A stretch of DNA of 64,000 bases, taken from assembly GCF_024436435.1 (NCBI RefSeq), contig NZ_JAFMZP010000011.1:80627-144626 (forward strand). The letters run 5' to 3'. Both the position numbers and the translations under genes were made by a program. This DNA comes from Desertivirga xinjiangensis (GTDB lineage: Bacteria > Bacteroidota > Bacteroidia > Sphingobacteriales > Sphingobacteriaceae). Positions within the stretch are counted from its first letter, which is position 1. The number at the start of each line of letters is the position of its first letter. Shown piece by piece: positions 51,668 through 61,624 of this stretch. A model generated the notes under the pieces. It had not been told where the DNA came from, made no database searches, and worked only from the letters and a program-made list of their open reading frames with translations.

Positions 51668-52819
51668 TTAGATATAATCTTTTCTTCTGATCTTAACCCT
51701 GATAGCATTTTCTATAGGAGTCTCCGAAACAAAGATGAGATAACCTCCTCCTCCTGCTCCGCTCAGTTTCCAACCGTCCACCCTGTCTTTGTACAGGTCG
51801 ATCTGGTCAAAAATGTCTTTTGATACCATGTTAGGGAACATTGCGATCTGAGCTTCGAATGATTCACGGAAATGTTGCCCAAAGGCCTTTACGTCTTTCG
51901 CCTGAATAGCCTTCCAGCACTTCTCCGCTGCATCTGCCAGTGCTTTAGCTCCGGCCTCGTCAATTTTAGTGTTTTCTAAAACTGAATATTCCGATGTACG
52001 GGGGCCGAGGGTAACCAGGTATAAGTGCGATTCAATCCAGTTCAGAACGTCCTCATCGTTTATCGATTCAATATTGTCAGGCCAGTAGTTGCCACTGTAA
52101 TTAAGTTTATTTAATCCCGGAAGGACAATCCCTAATGCATCCTGTGAGCCGGCAACTTCTTTTGTGCCGGGAGGATTTTCGTAGGTGAATAAAATTTTAG
52201 CAAGCTTTTCACGGTCGCCGGTTGGTATTTCCGTCCGCCATAATTCAATGGCTTTGTTTCGTGTGCTTGACGACATCCCGCTTCTGTTATTAAATTCAAT
52301 AGTTGGCTCTATGGAGATCGTTAACACAGGGCCAGAGTGAAATTTAGAAACAAAGGGCTGATCAAGCCAGCCTCCTGCAAGATCAATTCTAAACGGGATC
52401 AGGCATTCTGTACGTAAGCTGGTGGTTGATCTTGCCGGCAAATTATCATGAGGAATACGTTGAAGTATGCGGTACTCGATGTTTTTGTTTTTGCATATTT
52501 CAGCTTTGGCAGCAGTAGCTCCGTCTTCATTTACAAGAAAAATGTCAGGTTTTACTTCTTCCAGCTCTTCCAGGAAATCTATGATTCCAAATCCTTTGTT
52601 AACCTTGCAAGCTGTTACACCCGACAATGCTTCGATCATATATCTTCTCTCAGCTTCAGAGTTTACCGGATATCTTCCCTTAAGTTGATATACGTTTTCG
52701 TCGTTTCCAATGCAAACATGCACTTCTCCCAGTTTGGATGCTTCTTTTAAAAAGGCAACATGTCCGCTATGCAATAAGTCAAAGCAGCCGGTTACCATCA
52801 CTCGTTTGGGTGTACTCAT
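51668..52819 (-). CDS. Fused nucleotidyltransferase-GHMP sugar kinase
   Basis: A 383-residue two-domain protein. Residues 1-135 are a cytidylyltransferase-like Rossmann domain with the HxGH motif H17-S-G-H20 (GCFDLLHSGHVAFL). From P142 on it is a GHMP kinase: PFRIDLAGGWLDQP, the ATP loop GMSSST (181-186), GSQDALG (224-230, like the GxQDQ of heptose and fucose kinases) and SGAGGGGY (353-360). So it should phosphorylate a sugar at C1 and then attach a nucleotide. The order is opposite to HldE and Fkp. No nearby gene shows which sugar is used. Confidence 0.82.
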   Translation of the reverse strand: MSTPKRVMVTGCFDLLHSGHVAFLKEASKLGEVHVCIGNDENVYQLKGRYPVNSEAERRYMIEALSGVTACKVNKGFGIIDFLEELEEVKPDIFLVNEDGATAAKAEICKNKNIEYRILQRIPHDNLPARSTTSLRTECLIPFRIDLAGGWLDQPFVSKFHSGPVLTISIEPTIEFNNRSGMSSSTRNKAIELWRTEIPTGDREKLAKILFTYENPPGTKEVAGSQDALGIVLPGLNKLNYSGNYWPDNIESINDEDVLNWIESHLYLVTLGPRTSEYSVLENTKIDEAGAKALADAAEKCWKAIQAKDVKAFGQHFRESFEAQIAMFPNMVSKDIFDQIDLYKDRVDGWKLSGAGGGGYLIFVSETPIENAIRVKIRRKDYI

Positions 52820-53018
52820 AAAGGTTTTCTAAGTTCAATTATTATGCGGGCATAAAGTTAACTGAATTTGTAAATTTATGTTTGTTAAATATTTTTAGAA
52901 TAAAACTGCCTGAGTCAGGCTCGCGAACGAGATGAATTAAATTACGTGTACTTCCAGATCTTAAAAGAAGAATAAATAGACCTTCAAGAAAAATGAAAGG
53001 TTATTATAAATTTGCATA

Positions 53019-53363
53019 ATGGTAGTTTACGGAATTAAAAATTGCGATACGGTAAAAAAAGCGCTGAATTGGTTAGATGAAAACAAGGTAAAATACGAGT
53101 TCCACGATTTTAAGAAACTGAGCATATCAGAAGATAAGCTTAAAGATTGGTCGGATAAAGTGGGATACGAGGCGCTTCTGAACAAAAAAGGAACTACCTG
53201 GAAAAAGCTGGATAAAGAAGTACAGGATTCTATCACCTCCGCTTCTGCGGCATTTACCTTAATGCAGGACAAAACAAGTGTTATTAAAAGGCCCGTCTTA
53301 GAAAAAGACGGCAAAATTGTTTTAGGCTTTAATCCCGACTCCTTACAGGAATTATTGAAGTAA
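53019..53363 (+). CDS. ArsC/Spx-family protein (YffB-like)
   Basis: A 114-residue thioredoxin-fold protein of the ArsC/Spx family: YGIKNCDTVKKALNWLDEN with one Cys at position 9, and KRPVLEKDGKIVLGF in the C-terminal part, which includes the cis-Pro. It lacks the second cysteine of Spx and the Arg triad of true arsenate reductase. It resembles YffB, of unknown function. A candidate -7 TAAATTTG is at 53007-53014. Confidence 0.85.
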   Translation: MVVYGIKNCDTVKKALNWLDENKVKYEFHDFKKLSISEDKLKDWSDKVGYEALLNKKGTTWKKLDKEVQDSITSASAAFTLMQDKTSVIKRPVLEKDGKIVLGFNPDSLQELLK

Positions 53364-53429
53364 ACAAAAAGATATAATTCCTCTTTTACAATAGGCCTTG
53401 AATTTTTAAGCAAACCAAGTATTACCTCT

Positions 53430-55397
53430 ATGTACAGATTTAGTGCGTTTGCCAGTATCTTGCTGGCTTTTACAGTGTTTCATGGATCAGCGCAGCAAGC
53501 TAAAGATAAAGTAACCAGTATTTATAATTACGTTGACGCATTTTCTCCCAATTTCTATCGCAAAAGCGGAAACGAATATCGCTCCGCCAGCGGTAAACCG
53601 GGGCCGTCGTACTGGCAAAACCGGGCTGATTACCAGATTTCGGTACGGTTGGATGAGCAGAAAAACGAAATTTCCGGAACCGAATATATTACCTATACCA
53701 ATAATAGTCCTGATGAGCTTGAGTTTTTATGGATCCAGCTTGACCAAAATCTTTTTAAAGCTGATTCAAGAGGATCGCTTATTGTCCCACTTTCTGGAAG
53801 CAGAGGAGGCAGCAAGGGGCAGGTATTTGACGGAGGATACAAAATTAAGGCCGTGAAGCTGGCTGTTGGCAATGCAGAGGCTGATCTTCAGTATGTCATT
53901 GAGGATGCAACAATGCAGGTTTTACTGCCGGATGCTGTAAAAGCACGGGGAGGCAAAGTAAAGATAAGAATAGACTACTCTTTTATATCGCCCGACTATG
54001 GCTCGGACCGTATGGGCGTTCTCAAAACTAAGAATGGGAAGATCTTTGCCATGGCACAATGGTATCCCAGGATGTTCGTATACGACGACATCGCAGGATG
54101 GAATGTGATTCCCTATACAGGGCCGAGCGAATTCTACCTGGAATATGGAGATTTCGATGTGAGCATCACCGCCCCGGCGAGCCATGCTGTCGTGTGCTCC
54201 GGCGAATTGCTAAACCTAAAAGACGTTTATAGCCATGAAAAACAAAAGCTTTGGCAACAGGCTGCCAACAGTGATAAAACAGTGACCATTCGTTCAGCAA
54301 GTGATGCTGCCAGCGCGGCCAAAAGCTCCGGCGGCGAGCTTACATGGCATTATAAGATCAGTAATTCAAGGGATGTTGCCTGGGCATCTTCGTCTTCATT
54401 TATCATTGATGCGGCAAGGATCAATCTACCCGGAGGCAAAAAGTCAATGGCTATTTCAGCTTATCCTGCCGAAAGTAGTGGAAACGCCGCCTGGGGAAGG
54501 TCAACTGAATATACTAAAGCGTCTATTGAATTAAATTCTGCAAGGTGGCTGGTATATCCGTACCCGGCGGCTACGAACGTCGCTGCGGATGCCAGCGGAA
54601 TGGAGTATCCGGGAATAGTTTTTTGCAGTTATAAGGACAAAGGCTCTTCGCTCTGGGGTGTAACCGATCATGAGTTTGGTCATACCTGGTTCCCGATGAT
54701 CGTTGGAAATAATGAAAGGGTACACGCCTGGATGGATGAGGGCTTTAACACCTTCATCAATACCCTGACAGATGATGGATTTAACCGGGGAGAGTATAAA
54801 GAGCCAAAAAAAAATATGCATCAGTGGGGAACGCTTTTAACAGCTCCGCATCTTGAACCCGTAACCACCAGTCCCGATAACATGAAGGAAGCGCATATCG
54901 CTTACCTCGCCTACTATAAACCTGCCTACGGTCTGGTTTTATTACGCGATCAGATACTTGGTCCGGAGCGATTTGACCGGGCTTTTAAAGCGTATATTAA
55001 TCGCTGGGCCTATAAACATCCTGCACCGGATGATTTTTTCCGCACTATGGAGAATGTTTCCGGGGAAAAACTCGACTGGTTCTGGCGATCATGGTTCCAA
55101 AACAACTGGAAGCTCGATCAGGCTGTTCTTGGAGTAAATTATGTAAAGAACAATCCTAAAAACGGAGCCTTGATCAGCATTGCGAATCTTGAAAAAATGC
55201 CGATGCCAGTGGTGTTGGAAATCAAAACCAAAGGCGGAAAGACCTCAAGGGTGAATTTACCAGTCGAAATTTGGGCTAAAAATAATACCTGGACGTTTTT
55301 GCACGCTTCTGTTGAGGAAATTGACAGAGTAGTAATTGATCCTGATAAGGTTTTTCCTGATTATAACAGCGATAACAATACCTGGAAATCGAAGTAA
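53430..55397 (+). CDS. M1-family metallopeptidase
   Basis: A 655-residue secreted zinc aminopeptidase-like enzyme (signal peptide about 1-20). The zinc motif is H414-E-F-G-H418 with the third ligand E437 (WMDEGFN), at the usual HEXXH-18-E spacing. The N-terminal domain has the M1 beta-saddle strands (RADYQISVRLDEQKNEISG) with a bound-substrate region further on. It trims peptides in the periplasm or outside. It lies 66 bp after the Spx-like gene on the same strand. Confidence 0.92.
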   Translation: MYRFSAFASILLAFTVFHGSAQQAKDKVTSIYNYVDAFSPNFYRKSGNEYRSASGKPGPSYWQNRADYQISVRLDEQKNEISGTEYITYTNNSPDELEFLWIQLDQNLFKADSRGSLIVPLSGSRGGSKGQVFDGGYKIKAVKLAVGNAEADLQYVIEDATMQVLLPDAVKARGGKVKIRIDYSFISPDYGSDRMGVLKTKNGKIFAMAQWYPRMFVYDDIAGWNVIPYTGPSEFYLEYGDFDVSITAPASHAVVCSGELLNLKDVYSHEKQKLWQQAANSDKTVTIRSASDAASAAKSSGGELTWHYKISNSRDVAWASSSSFIIDAARINLPGGKKSMAISAYPAESSGNAAWGRSTEYTKASIELNSARWLVYPYPAATNVAADASGMEYPGIVFCSYKDKGSSLWGVTDHEFGHTWFPMIVGNNERVHAWMDEGFNTFINTLTDDGFNRGEYKEPKKNMHQWGTLLTAPHLEPVTTSPDNMKEAHIAYLAYYKPAYGLVLLRDQILGPERFDRAFKAYINRWAYKHPAPDDFFRTMENVSGEKLDWFWRSWFQNNWKLDQAVLGVNYVKNNPKNGALISIANLEKMPMPVVLEIKTKGGKTSRVNLPVEIWAKNNTWTFLHASVEEIDRVVIDPDKVFPDYNSDNNTWKSK

Positions 55398-55498
55398 TAA
55401 GCTTCAGGTTGCAGGTACCGATTACATGCGATAAATATAAACTTTAACAAAAATTATATAAATACTGTATTGTCCTTGTTTGTATATTTGTGCTGTAA

Positions 55499-55936
55499 AT
55501 GAACCACGTCAGGAAATATATACTCTTAACCCTTGCCTTGCTGATAACAATATCAGCTTCGGGCTTGAGTATATCCATTCATACCTGCTGTGGCAAGGTA
55601 AAGGATTTTTCCCTGCTTGGTACAGATACAAAATGTAAAATGCATACAAGGACTACAAAAGATCCTTCCTGTGCTCCTAAACATAGCTTTAACCCACTCC
55701 ATAAAGGGAAACCTTGTTGCAGCGATCAACTGATCAGCATTCAAAAAACCGCTGACGCTACTATTTACAAAAAGCAGGTTCAGGAAAGGAATGCGTTTGA
55801 TGTGCTTTTTGTTATCAAATTCGTTAAAAATTGGCTTGGCTTTAACTCAGAGCAAGACGAAGAGGATGAACCTCCAGTTTCTGTTCTCTCCATCAGTAAA
55901 TCACTTACCATCCTTTTCCGGCAATTCAGGATCTGA
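55499..55936 (+). CDS. HYC_CC_PP-family cysteine-rich protein
   Basis: A 145-residue protein with a signal peptide (1-20) and the HTCC motif (HTCCGKV), a CAPKH stretch and KPCCSDQ, which name the HYC_CC_PP family. It is found in Bacteroidota at the head of heavy-metal efflux operons and may sense or bind copper in the periplasm. A TATATTTG matching TAnnTTTG lies at 55483-55490, just upstream. The RND genes start 70 bp later. Confidence 0.85.
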   Translation: MNHVRKYILLTLALLITISASGLSISIHTCCGKVKDFSLLGTDTKCKMHTRTTKDPSCAPKHSFNPLHKGKPCCSDQLISIQKTADATIYKKQVQERNAFDVLFVIKFVKNWLGFNSEQDEEDEPPVSVLSISKSLTILFRQFRI

Positions 55937-56005
55937 TTCTATGGTTTAAGCCTCTATCGGCTTTCGTTTTAATCATATTCTGTTTCATCATTTACTATTA
56001 TTCTC

Positions 56006-57310
56006 ATGATTGAGAAACTGATTGCTTTTTCATTACGCAACCGGTTTTTAATTCTGCTGCTGGCCGCAGGTATGTTTGCCTGGGGAATCTATTCAGTAAG
56101 AACAAGCAAGATCGATGCTATACCTGATTTGTCAGAAAACCAGGTGATCGTTTTTACTGAATGGATGGGCCGAAGCCCGCAGATCATTGAAGACCAGGTT
56201 ACATATCCTTTGGTTACTAACCTGCAGGGTTTGCCCGAAGTGAAGTACGTACGGGCGAACTCGATGTTCGGGATGAGCTTTATCTACATCATCTTTGAGG
56301 ACGATACAGACATCTACTGGGCACGTTCGAGAGTCCTCGAGCGACTCAATTCCATTGGTAGTGCCCTGCCCGAAGGGGTAACGCCAACCATGGGCCCCGA
56401 CGGTACCGGGGTGGGCCATGTACTTTGGTACACCTTAGAAGCACCGGGCATGGATCTGGGAGAACAACGCGCGGTGCAGGACTGGTATGTGAAGTTCGCA
56501 CTGCAGAATGTTCCCGGTATTAGTGAGATCGCTTCCTTTGGTGGGTTTCAGAAACAATACCAGATCACGGTTGATCCCGAAAAACTGAACTATTTCAAAT
56601 TGACGGTAGCCGATATTATGCGAGCGGTTAATGCGAATAACAATGAAGCTGGCGGCCGTAAATTCGAAATGAGCGACATCGGCTATATTATAAAAACTAC
56701 CGGTTACCTCCAGTCAATTGAGCAGATCGAGAACCTAGCTGTCCGTACCCAAAATTCTATCCCTGTCCGGATCAGAGATCTGGCCACTGTACAGATGTCG
56801 GGCGAAAGCCGTCTAGGTATCTTTGATTATAATGGAGAAGGGGAAGCAGTTGGAGGCATTGCTGTTCTCCGTTACGGCGAAAACGCTGATGAGGTCATTC
56901 AGCGTGTTAAAGCTAAAATGACTGAAGTTGCCAAAGGTCTGCCCGAGGGAATGAAGTTCAATATTATTTATGATCGGGGAGAGCTAATCGAAGAATCTAT
57001 TTCTTCCATAAAAACAACGCTGATCGAAGAGATGATCGTTGTCTCTCTCATCGTTTTTGTTTTTCTATGGCACTGGCGCAGCGCTGTCAGTATTATTATT
57101 CAAATCCCAATCACTATTGCAGCGAGTTTTATTGTGCTCAATGCTTTTGATATCTCATCCAATATTATGTCACTTACCGGGATAGCTCTCGCTATAGGTG
57201 TTATTGTTGATAATGGGATCATCATGGCCGAGAATGCTTATAAACATTTGGCTATTCGGCAGGCAGAGCTCAGCGAGCAGAAGAAAGGAGGATCATCCCA
57301 TGTGGAATAA
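56006..57310 (+). CDS. cusA: CusA/CzcA-like RND heavy-metal pump, N-terminal part (frameshifted)
   Basis: The first 434 codons of a CusA-type pump: the first membrane helix (about 11-29), the periplasmic porter part (IDAIPDLSENQVIVFTEW), and helices 2-4 with the proton-relay Asp in GVIVDNGIIMAENAYKHL. The frame then ends at TAA 57308-57310 in a hydrophilic loop, where relatives continue without a break. The rest of the pump follows in the +1 frame from about 57250 to 59219. A +1 shift or a one-base insertion would restore a ~1065-residue protein. See the second half for the restart signal. Confidence 0.85.
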   Translation: MIEKLIAFSLRNRFLILLLAAGMFAWGIYSVRTSKIDAIPDLSENQVIVFTEWMGRSPQIIEDQVTYPLVTNLQGLPEVKYVRANSMFGMSFIYIIFEDDTDIYWARSRVLERLNSIGSALPEGVTPTMGPDGTGVGHVLWYTLEAPGMDLGEQRAVQDWYVKFALQNVPGISEIASFGGFQKQYQITVDPEKLNYFKLTVADIMRAVNANNNEAGGRKFEMSDIGYIIKTTGYLQSIEQIENLAVRTQNSIPVRIRDLATVQMSGESRLGIFDYNGEGEAVGGIAVLRYGENADEVIQRVKAKMTEVAKGLPEGMKFNIIYDRGELIEESISSIKTTLIEEMIVVSLIVFVFLWHWRSAVSIIIQIPITIAASFIVLNAFDISSNIMSLTGIALAIGVIVDNGIIMAENAYKHLAIRQAELSEQKKGGSSHVE

Positions 57311-59219
57311 AAAGAAGACAGATTACGTAAAGTTATCAAGCGAGGAGCGCCTAAGTATTATAGAAAAAGCCTGCAAACAAGTGTCCCGAGGCGTTTTTTA
57401 TTCAACGGTGATCATCATTGCTTCTTTTTTGCCGGTATTTTTATTGACAGGGCAGGAGGGCAAGTTATTTCACCCATTGGCTTACACTAAAACTTTCATT
57501 TTAATCATCGATGCTATCCTTGTGGTCACTTTGGCACCTGTGCTGATCTCTTTCTTTATGAAAGGCAGATTTAAGCCGGAGCACGAACATCCATTGAACC
57601 GTGGGATGGAAAGAATCTATGAACCATTGATCAGGACCTGTATCCGCAACCGGAAAACCACTTTGGGGATAAACATTATAGCACTTTTAATCAGTGTGCC
57701 CTTGCTAATGAGCATGGGAAGGGAATTTATGCCTCCCCTGGACGAACAGTCCGTTCTGTTTATGCCTGTAACGCTGCCAGATGTTTCAAACACCGAGATC
57801 AAGCGGATCCTGCAGGTGCAGGACAAGATCATTAAAACTGTTCCGGAAGTTGACAAGGTGTTGGGAAAAGCCGGTCGGGCCAATACCGCTACTGATAATT
57901 CTCCGATAAGTATGATAGAAACGATTATCACGCTTAAGCCGAAAAGCGAATGGCGCCCGGGAATCACTAAAAAAGACATCATCAATGAGCTTGATCACAA
58001 GCTGCAGATTCCCGGTGTAGTAAACGGCTGGACACAGCCTATTATTAATCGTATCAATATGCTCTCAACCGGAATTCGAACCGATGTAGGTGTAAAAGTG
58101 CATGGACAAGATCTGAAACAAATAGACCTGGTTTCCCGGAAGGTGCAAGCTATCCTGAGCGACGTTAATGGCGTGAGCGATCTATACGTAGAGCCTCTTA
58201 CGGGCGGTAAATACCTGGAGATCGACATCAAAAGAGAGCAGCTCGAACGCTACGGACTAACCGTCGACGATGTAAACTCCACCGTAGAAACAGCCATAGG
58301 AGGAGCCCCCTTCGCAAATACAATTGAAGGCCGCCGTCGCTTTAATATTCAATTAAGGCTGGGCGAAGATTACCGGAATAGTTTGGAGCGACTTAAACGT
58401 GTCCCTTTGAATTCTCCGGATGCCGGGACCATCCCTCTTTCTGCCGTAACCGAGATCCGTTTTGTCGACGGGCCTCCAATGATCACCTCCGACAATGCCA
58501 TTTTAAGAGGGGCGGTATTGTTTAATGTCCGCGACCGTGACCTGGGCGCCACTGTACAGGAGGCCATTGACAAACTGAACAGCGAACTAAAATTACCGAA
58601 AGGTTACTTTATTGAATGGAGCGGACAATATGAAAACCTTATCCGGGGAGAGAAAACCTTACTGTGTATTTTGCCTGTTGTTATTTTAATCATATTCCTG
58701 TCCCTGTACCTCGCTTTTAAATCGGTACGCGAAGCATTTTTAAGCCTGATCACTGTGCCATTCGCCTTGATTGGAGGTGCTTACCTGGTCTATTTCTGGG
58801 GCGTGAACCTGTCTATCGCGGTAGCTGTAGGCTTTATAGCCCTGTTCGGAATTGCAGTGGAAACCGGTGTGGTGATGGTGATCTATTTGAATGATTCCAT
58901 GAAGCAGTTAGTGGCTTTGCGTGGTAATTCAGGTGAAACCATAAGTAAAGAAGATTTACGGGAGTTTGTTATTGCAGGTGCTGCAAAACGCTTACGTCCC
59001 AAATTGATGACGGTATGCGTGGCTCTCTTCGGACTGATACCGGTTCTTTGGTCGGCTGGCGTTGGCAGTGACGTGATGCAACCTATTGTTCTGCCTATGA
59101 TAGGTGGTGTGCTCACTTCCTCTACACATATTTTATTGGTTACTCCGCTCATTTTCTTAATGACTAAGGAATATGAGCTGAAAAAATTTGGAAGACTGGA
59201 GGTAGGTGATGAGAAATAA
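57300..59219 (+). CDS. cusA: CusA/CzcA-like RND heavy-metal pump, C-terminal part (frameshifted)
   Basis: This 639-residue part starts at ATG 57300 and covers the rest of the pump: SSEERLSIIEKACKQVSRGVF, helices 5-6, the second porter half and helices 7-12. Two of the three copper-path methionines of E. coli CusA have counterparts (NRINMLSTGIRT and GPPMITSDNA); the third position is Pro (GGAPFA). AAAGGAGG (57284-57291) lies 8 nt before this ATG, a perfect Shine-Dalgarno sequence, which is rare in Bacteroidota. So this half could be translated alone, or the gene may be inactive, or the sequence may carry an error. Confidence 0.85.
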   Translation: MWNKKKTDYVKLSSEERLSIIEKACKQVSRGVFYSTVIIIASFLPVFLLTGQEGKLFHPLAYTKTFILIIDAILVVTLAPVLISFFMKGRFKPEHEHPLNRGMERIYEPLIRTCIRNRKTTLGINIIALLISVPLLMSMGREFMPPLDEQSVLFMPVTLPDVSNTEIKRILQVQDKIIKTVPEVDKVLGKAGRANTATDNSPISMIETIITLKPKSEWRPGITKKDIINELDHKLQIPGVVNGWTQPIINRINMLSTGIRTDVGVKVHGQDLKQIDLVSRKVQAILSDVNGVSDLYVEPLTGGKYLEIDIKREQLERYGLTVDDVNSTVETAIGGAPFANTIEGRRRFNIQLRLGEDYRNSLERLKRVPLNSPDAGTIPLSAVTEIRFVDGPPMITSDNAILRGAVLFNVRDRDLGATVQEAIDKLNSELKLPKGYFIEWSGQYENLIRGEKTLLCILPVVILIIFLSLYLAFKSVREAFLSLITVPFALIGGAYLVYFWGVNLSIAVAVGFIALFGIAVETGVVMVIYLNDSMKQLVALRGNSGETISKEDLREFVIAGAAKRLRPKLMTVCVALFGLIPVLWSAGVGSDVMQPIVLPMIGGVLTSSTHILLVTPLIFLMTKEYELKKFGRLEVGDEK

Positions 59220-60462
59220 GACAATAACATGGGTAATGGCTGCGGTACTGTTTTTTATATCAACTCGTAGTGTGGCCCAAAATATAATGACCCTGGATCA
59301 GGTCCTGAAAGAAATTGAGAGCAATAATCCATCACTCAAGGCATTCGACAACCAGATCAAAAGTGAGGATGCAAAAGTTGCAGGGGCCGGAGGATGGATG
59401 GCCCCAATGATCGGTGCGGGTACCTTCATGACACCATACCCCGGAGAAGGTCCTGTAAGCGATATGAACAAAGGTGCTTTTATGGTCTCTGCCGAACAGG
59501 ATATTCCTAACCCGGCTAAGCTTAAAGCCAGGAAAGAATATTTGAAAACCCAAGCGGAAACCTATTTCCTGGGTAAAACGGAACGCTTCAACGAATTAAG
59601 GGCAAAAGCCCGTCAGCTATATTTTGATCTCTTGATTGCAAATAAAAGGATCAGGTTTCAAAAAGAAAACGAGCAGATCATGCTAACTATGAAGAAGCTG
59701 GCAGAAATCCGTTATCCCTATAACCAGGGCGGCTTAAACCAGATCTTTAAAGCAGAAGGACGCAGTTACGAGGTAGAGAACATGGTCCTGATGACTGAGT
59801 CTGAAATACGTACTAAAAAGATTGCGCTAAATGCCCTCATGAACCGCAATCCGGCTAACGAGCTTAGTGTAGATACCGCTTATATCGTAACTTTTAATCC
59901 TGTGCCTAACCTGGATACCACTTACCTTGCTGAAACCCGCAGTGATATTCTACACATGCAGCATAATATCCATGCTATGGAAGCGAATATCAAGCAAATG
60001 AAGCAGGAAGCAAAACCTGATTTTCGGTTACGCTTCGATCATATGTCAAGTTATGGGGCGATGATGCCAAAGCAGTTTACAGTAATGGGAATGCTTTCAA
60101 TTCCGATAGCTCCATGGTCGTCGAAGATGTATCGTTCAGAGATTAATTCCATGAACTATGAGAAAGCTGCCATGCATCAGCAAAAGGAAGCAATGTTGTC
60201 TGAAATGCTTGGGATGGCTAAAAGTATGGAAAATGAGATCAATTCTATGCAGAAACAGGTAGCGAATTATGAGAAGAAGATAGTACCTGCATTAAATAAG
60301 AATTTGAAAGTTTCCATGCTTTCCTACCAGGAAAATAAACTTGATTTAAGCGCTGTGATCGATGCCTGGGAGGCTTTAAATATGACGCAGATGAACTACC
60401 TGGATCAATTACAGAAGTATTACCAAATGATCGCTGAATATGAGAAGAGCATTGAAAGATAG
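59209..60462 (+). CDS. TolC-family outer-membrane efflux protein
   Basis: A 417-residue TolC homologue with signal peptide (about 1-24, ending SVAQ) and long alternating helices (LKEIESNNPSLKAFDNQIKSE, first part). It is the outer-membrane duct of the metal pump. I prefer ATG 59209 to the GTG at 59206. It overlaps the end of the RND gene by 11 bp and the next adaptor gene by 23 bp, so the operon is tightly coupled. Confidence 0.9.
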   Translation: MRNKTITWVMAAVLFFISTRSVAQNIMTLDQVLKEIESNNPSLKAFDNQIKSEDAKVAGAGGWMAPMIGAGTFMTPYPGEGPVSDMNKGAFMVSAEQDIPNPAKLKARKEYLKTQAETYFLGKTERFNELRAKARQLYFDLLIANKRIRFQKENEQIMLTMKKLAEIRYPYNQGGLNQIFKAEGRSYEVENMVLMTESEIRTKKIALNALMNRNPANELSVDTAYIVTFNPVPNLDTTYLAETRSDILHMQHNIHAMEANIKQMKQEAKPDFRLRFDHMSSYGAMMPKQFTVMGMLSIPIAPWSSKMYRSEINSMNYEKAAMHQQKEAMLSEMLGMAKSMENEINSMQKQVANYEKKIVPALNKNLKVSMLSYQENKLDLSAVIDAWEALNMTQMNYLDQLQKYYQMIAEYEKSIER

Positions 60463-61615
60463 AGTCATAGCAGTCCTCGTTATGATCAGCTTGGTAATAG
60501 CTTGTGCCCCAGGCGCAGATAAAGAGCCGGAGCATACGTACAAAGAGAGGACATCTGACAAGCCGCAGGTGAAGACGCTGAGGCCTCAGAAGGGTTCGCG
60601 TTTTTCAACAATTACGGTCCCTGGCATCATAAACTATAATACCAACAATTTACAAAGTATATCCAGCCGTGTTAGCGGACGAGTAGAACGCCTATACATC
60701 AGGTATAACTATCAGCAGGTTTCAAAAGGTCAAAAGTTGATGGACATTTACAGCCCTGACCTGGTTAATGCGCAGCAGGAACTTCTGTTCCTAAAGAAGA
60801 GCGGAGATATTACTTTAATGGAGGCAGCAAAAAGGAAGTTACGTTTGCTCGGGGCTACGAACCAGCAGATCCGTAGCTTACTGGGAACCGGAAAGGTCGA
60901 TTATACATTTTCGATTTATAGTCCTTATTCGGGGTATGTTGCTGATGTACAAAGCACAGGTGGCACTCCTCAGGGTTCCGGTTTTGCTGGTACGGCCCTG
61001 ATCAGTGAATCCGGAGGAGGAGATGAAGGTATGGGAGGAATGGGATCTTCGCCTTCAGACAATTCGAACCAGGTGCCAACTGTGAATTCAAATACACCAG
61101 TTTTAATTCGCGAAGGCCAGTACGTCTCTGCCGGCCAGAAACTTTTTGGGCTTGCTTCCATGAATTCTGTATGGGCAGAATTCTTTGTTTCTCCTGCGCA
61201 GTTGAAGGAGTTTAAAAACGGAACCAGCTTGGAAATTGAAGATGCTGCTGATTCCTCAAACAAAGTAAAGGCAACGGTAAGTTTGATTCAGCCATATTAT
61301 AAAGAAAGCTCCTCTTTTTCTCTGGTAAGGGCAGTTATCGATAATCCTGGCAGAGAATGGAAGGTTGGCCAGCTTTTGAATGTGACCAAAGGAAAAAGTA
61401 AGATTGAAGGTAACTGGTTGCCAAGGGAGGCTGTGTTTGAGACCGGAACCCGCTATGTGGTTTTCGAAAACCATGACGGGACTTTTAAACCAAGGTTTAT
61501 CGCTATCAAAGGAAAGTCCGGCGACTGGATAAATGTTGGAGATGAATTAGGGACAGATACCGAAGTGGCTGCTAATGCCTGGTTTTTGGCGGATAGCGAA
61601 AGCTTTATCAAATAA
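60440..61615 (+). CDS. RND efflux periplasmic adaptor (membrane fusion protein)
   Basis: A 391-residue CusB-like adaptor. The N-terminus has a lipoprotein signal with Cys22 (LVIACAPG). The barrel-sandwich part includes RVSGRVERLYIRYNYQQVSKGQ and the helical hairpin DLVNAQQELLFLKKS. A Gly/Met/Ser-rich loop (GGGDEGMGGMGSSPSDNS) interrupts the second lipoyl half and could bind copper. It overlaps the TolC gene by 23 bp and lacks the N-terminal metal-binding domain present in the next gene. Confidence 0.88.
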   Translation: MRRALKDRVIAVLVMISLVIACAPGADKEPEHTYKERTSDKPQVKTLRPQKGSRFSTITVPGIINYNTNNLQSISSRVSGRVERLYIRYNYQQVSKGQKLMDIYSPDLVNAQQELLFLKKSGDITLMEAAKRKLRLLGATNQQIRSLLGTGKVDYTFSIYSPYSGYVADVQSTGGTPQGSGFAGTALISESGGGDEGMGGMGSSPSDNSNQVPTVNSNTPVLIREGQYVSAGQKLFGLASMNSVWAEFFVSPAQLKEFKNGTSLEIEDAADSSNKVKATVSLIQPYYKESSSFSLVRAVIDNPGREWKVGQLLNVTKGKSKIEGNWLPREAVFETGTRYVVFENHDGTFKPRFIAIKGKSGDWINVGDELGTDTEVAANAWFLADSESFIK

Positions 61616-61624
61616 GACAGATAT

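Noticed and set aside
51590..51823. 77-codon plus-strand open frame
   Set aside because: It overlaps REP-like copy B and the end of the convergent kinase fusion in antisense; not a gene.
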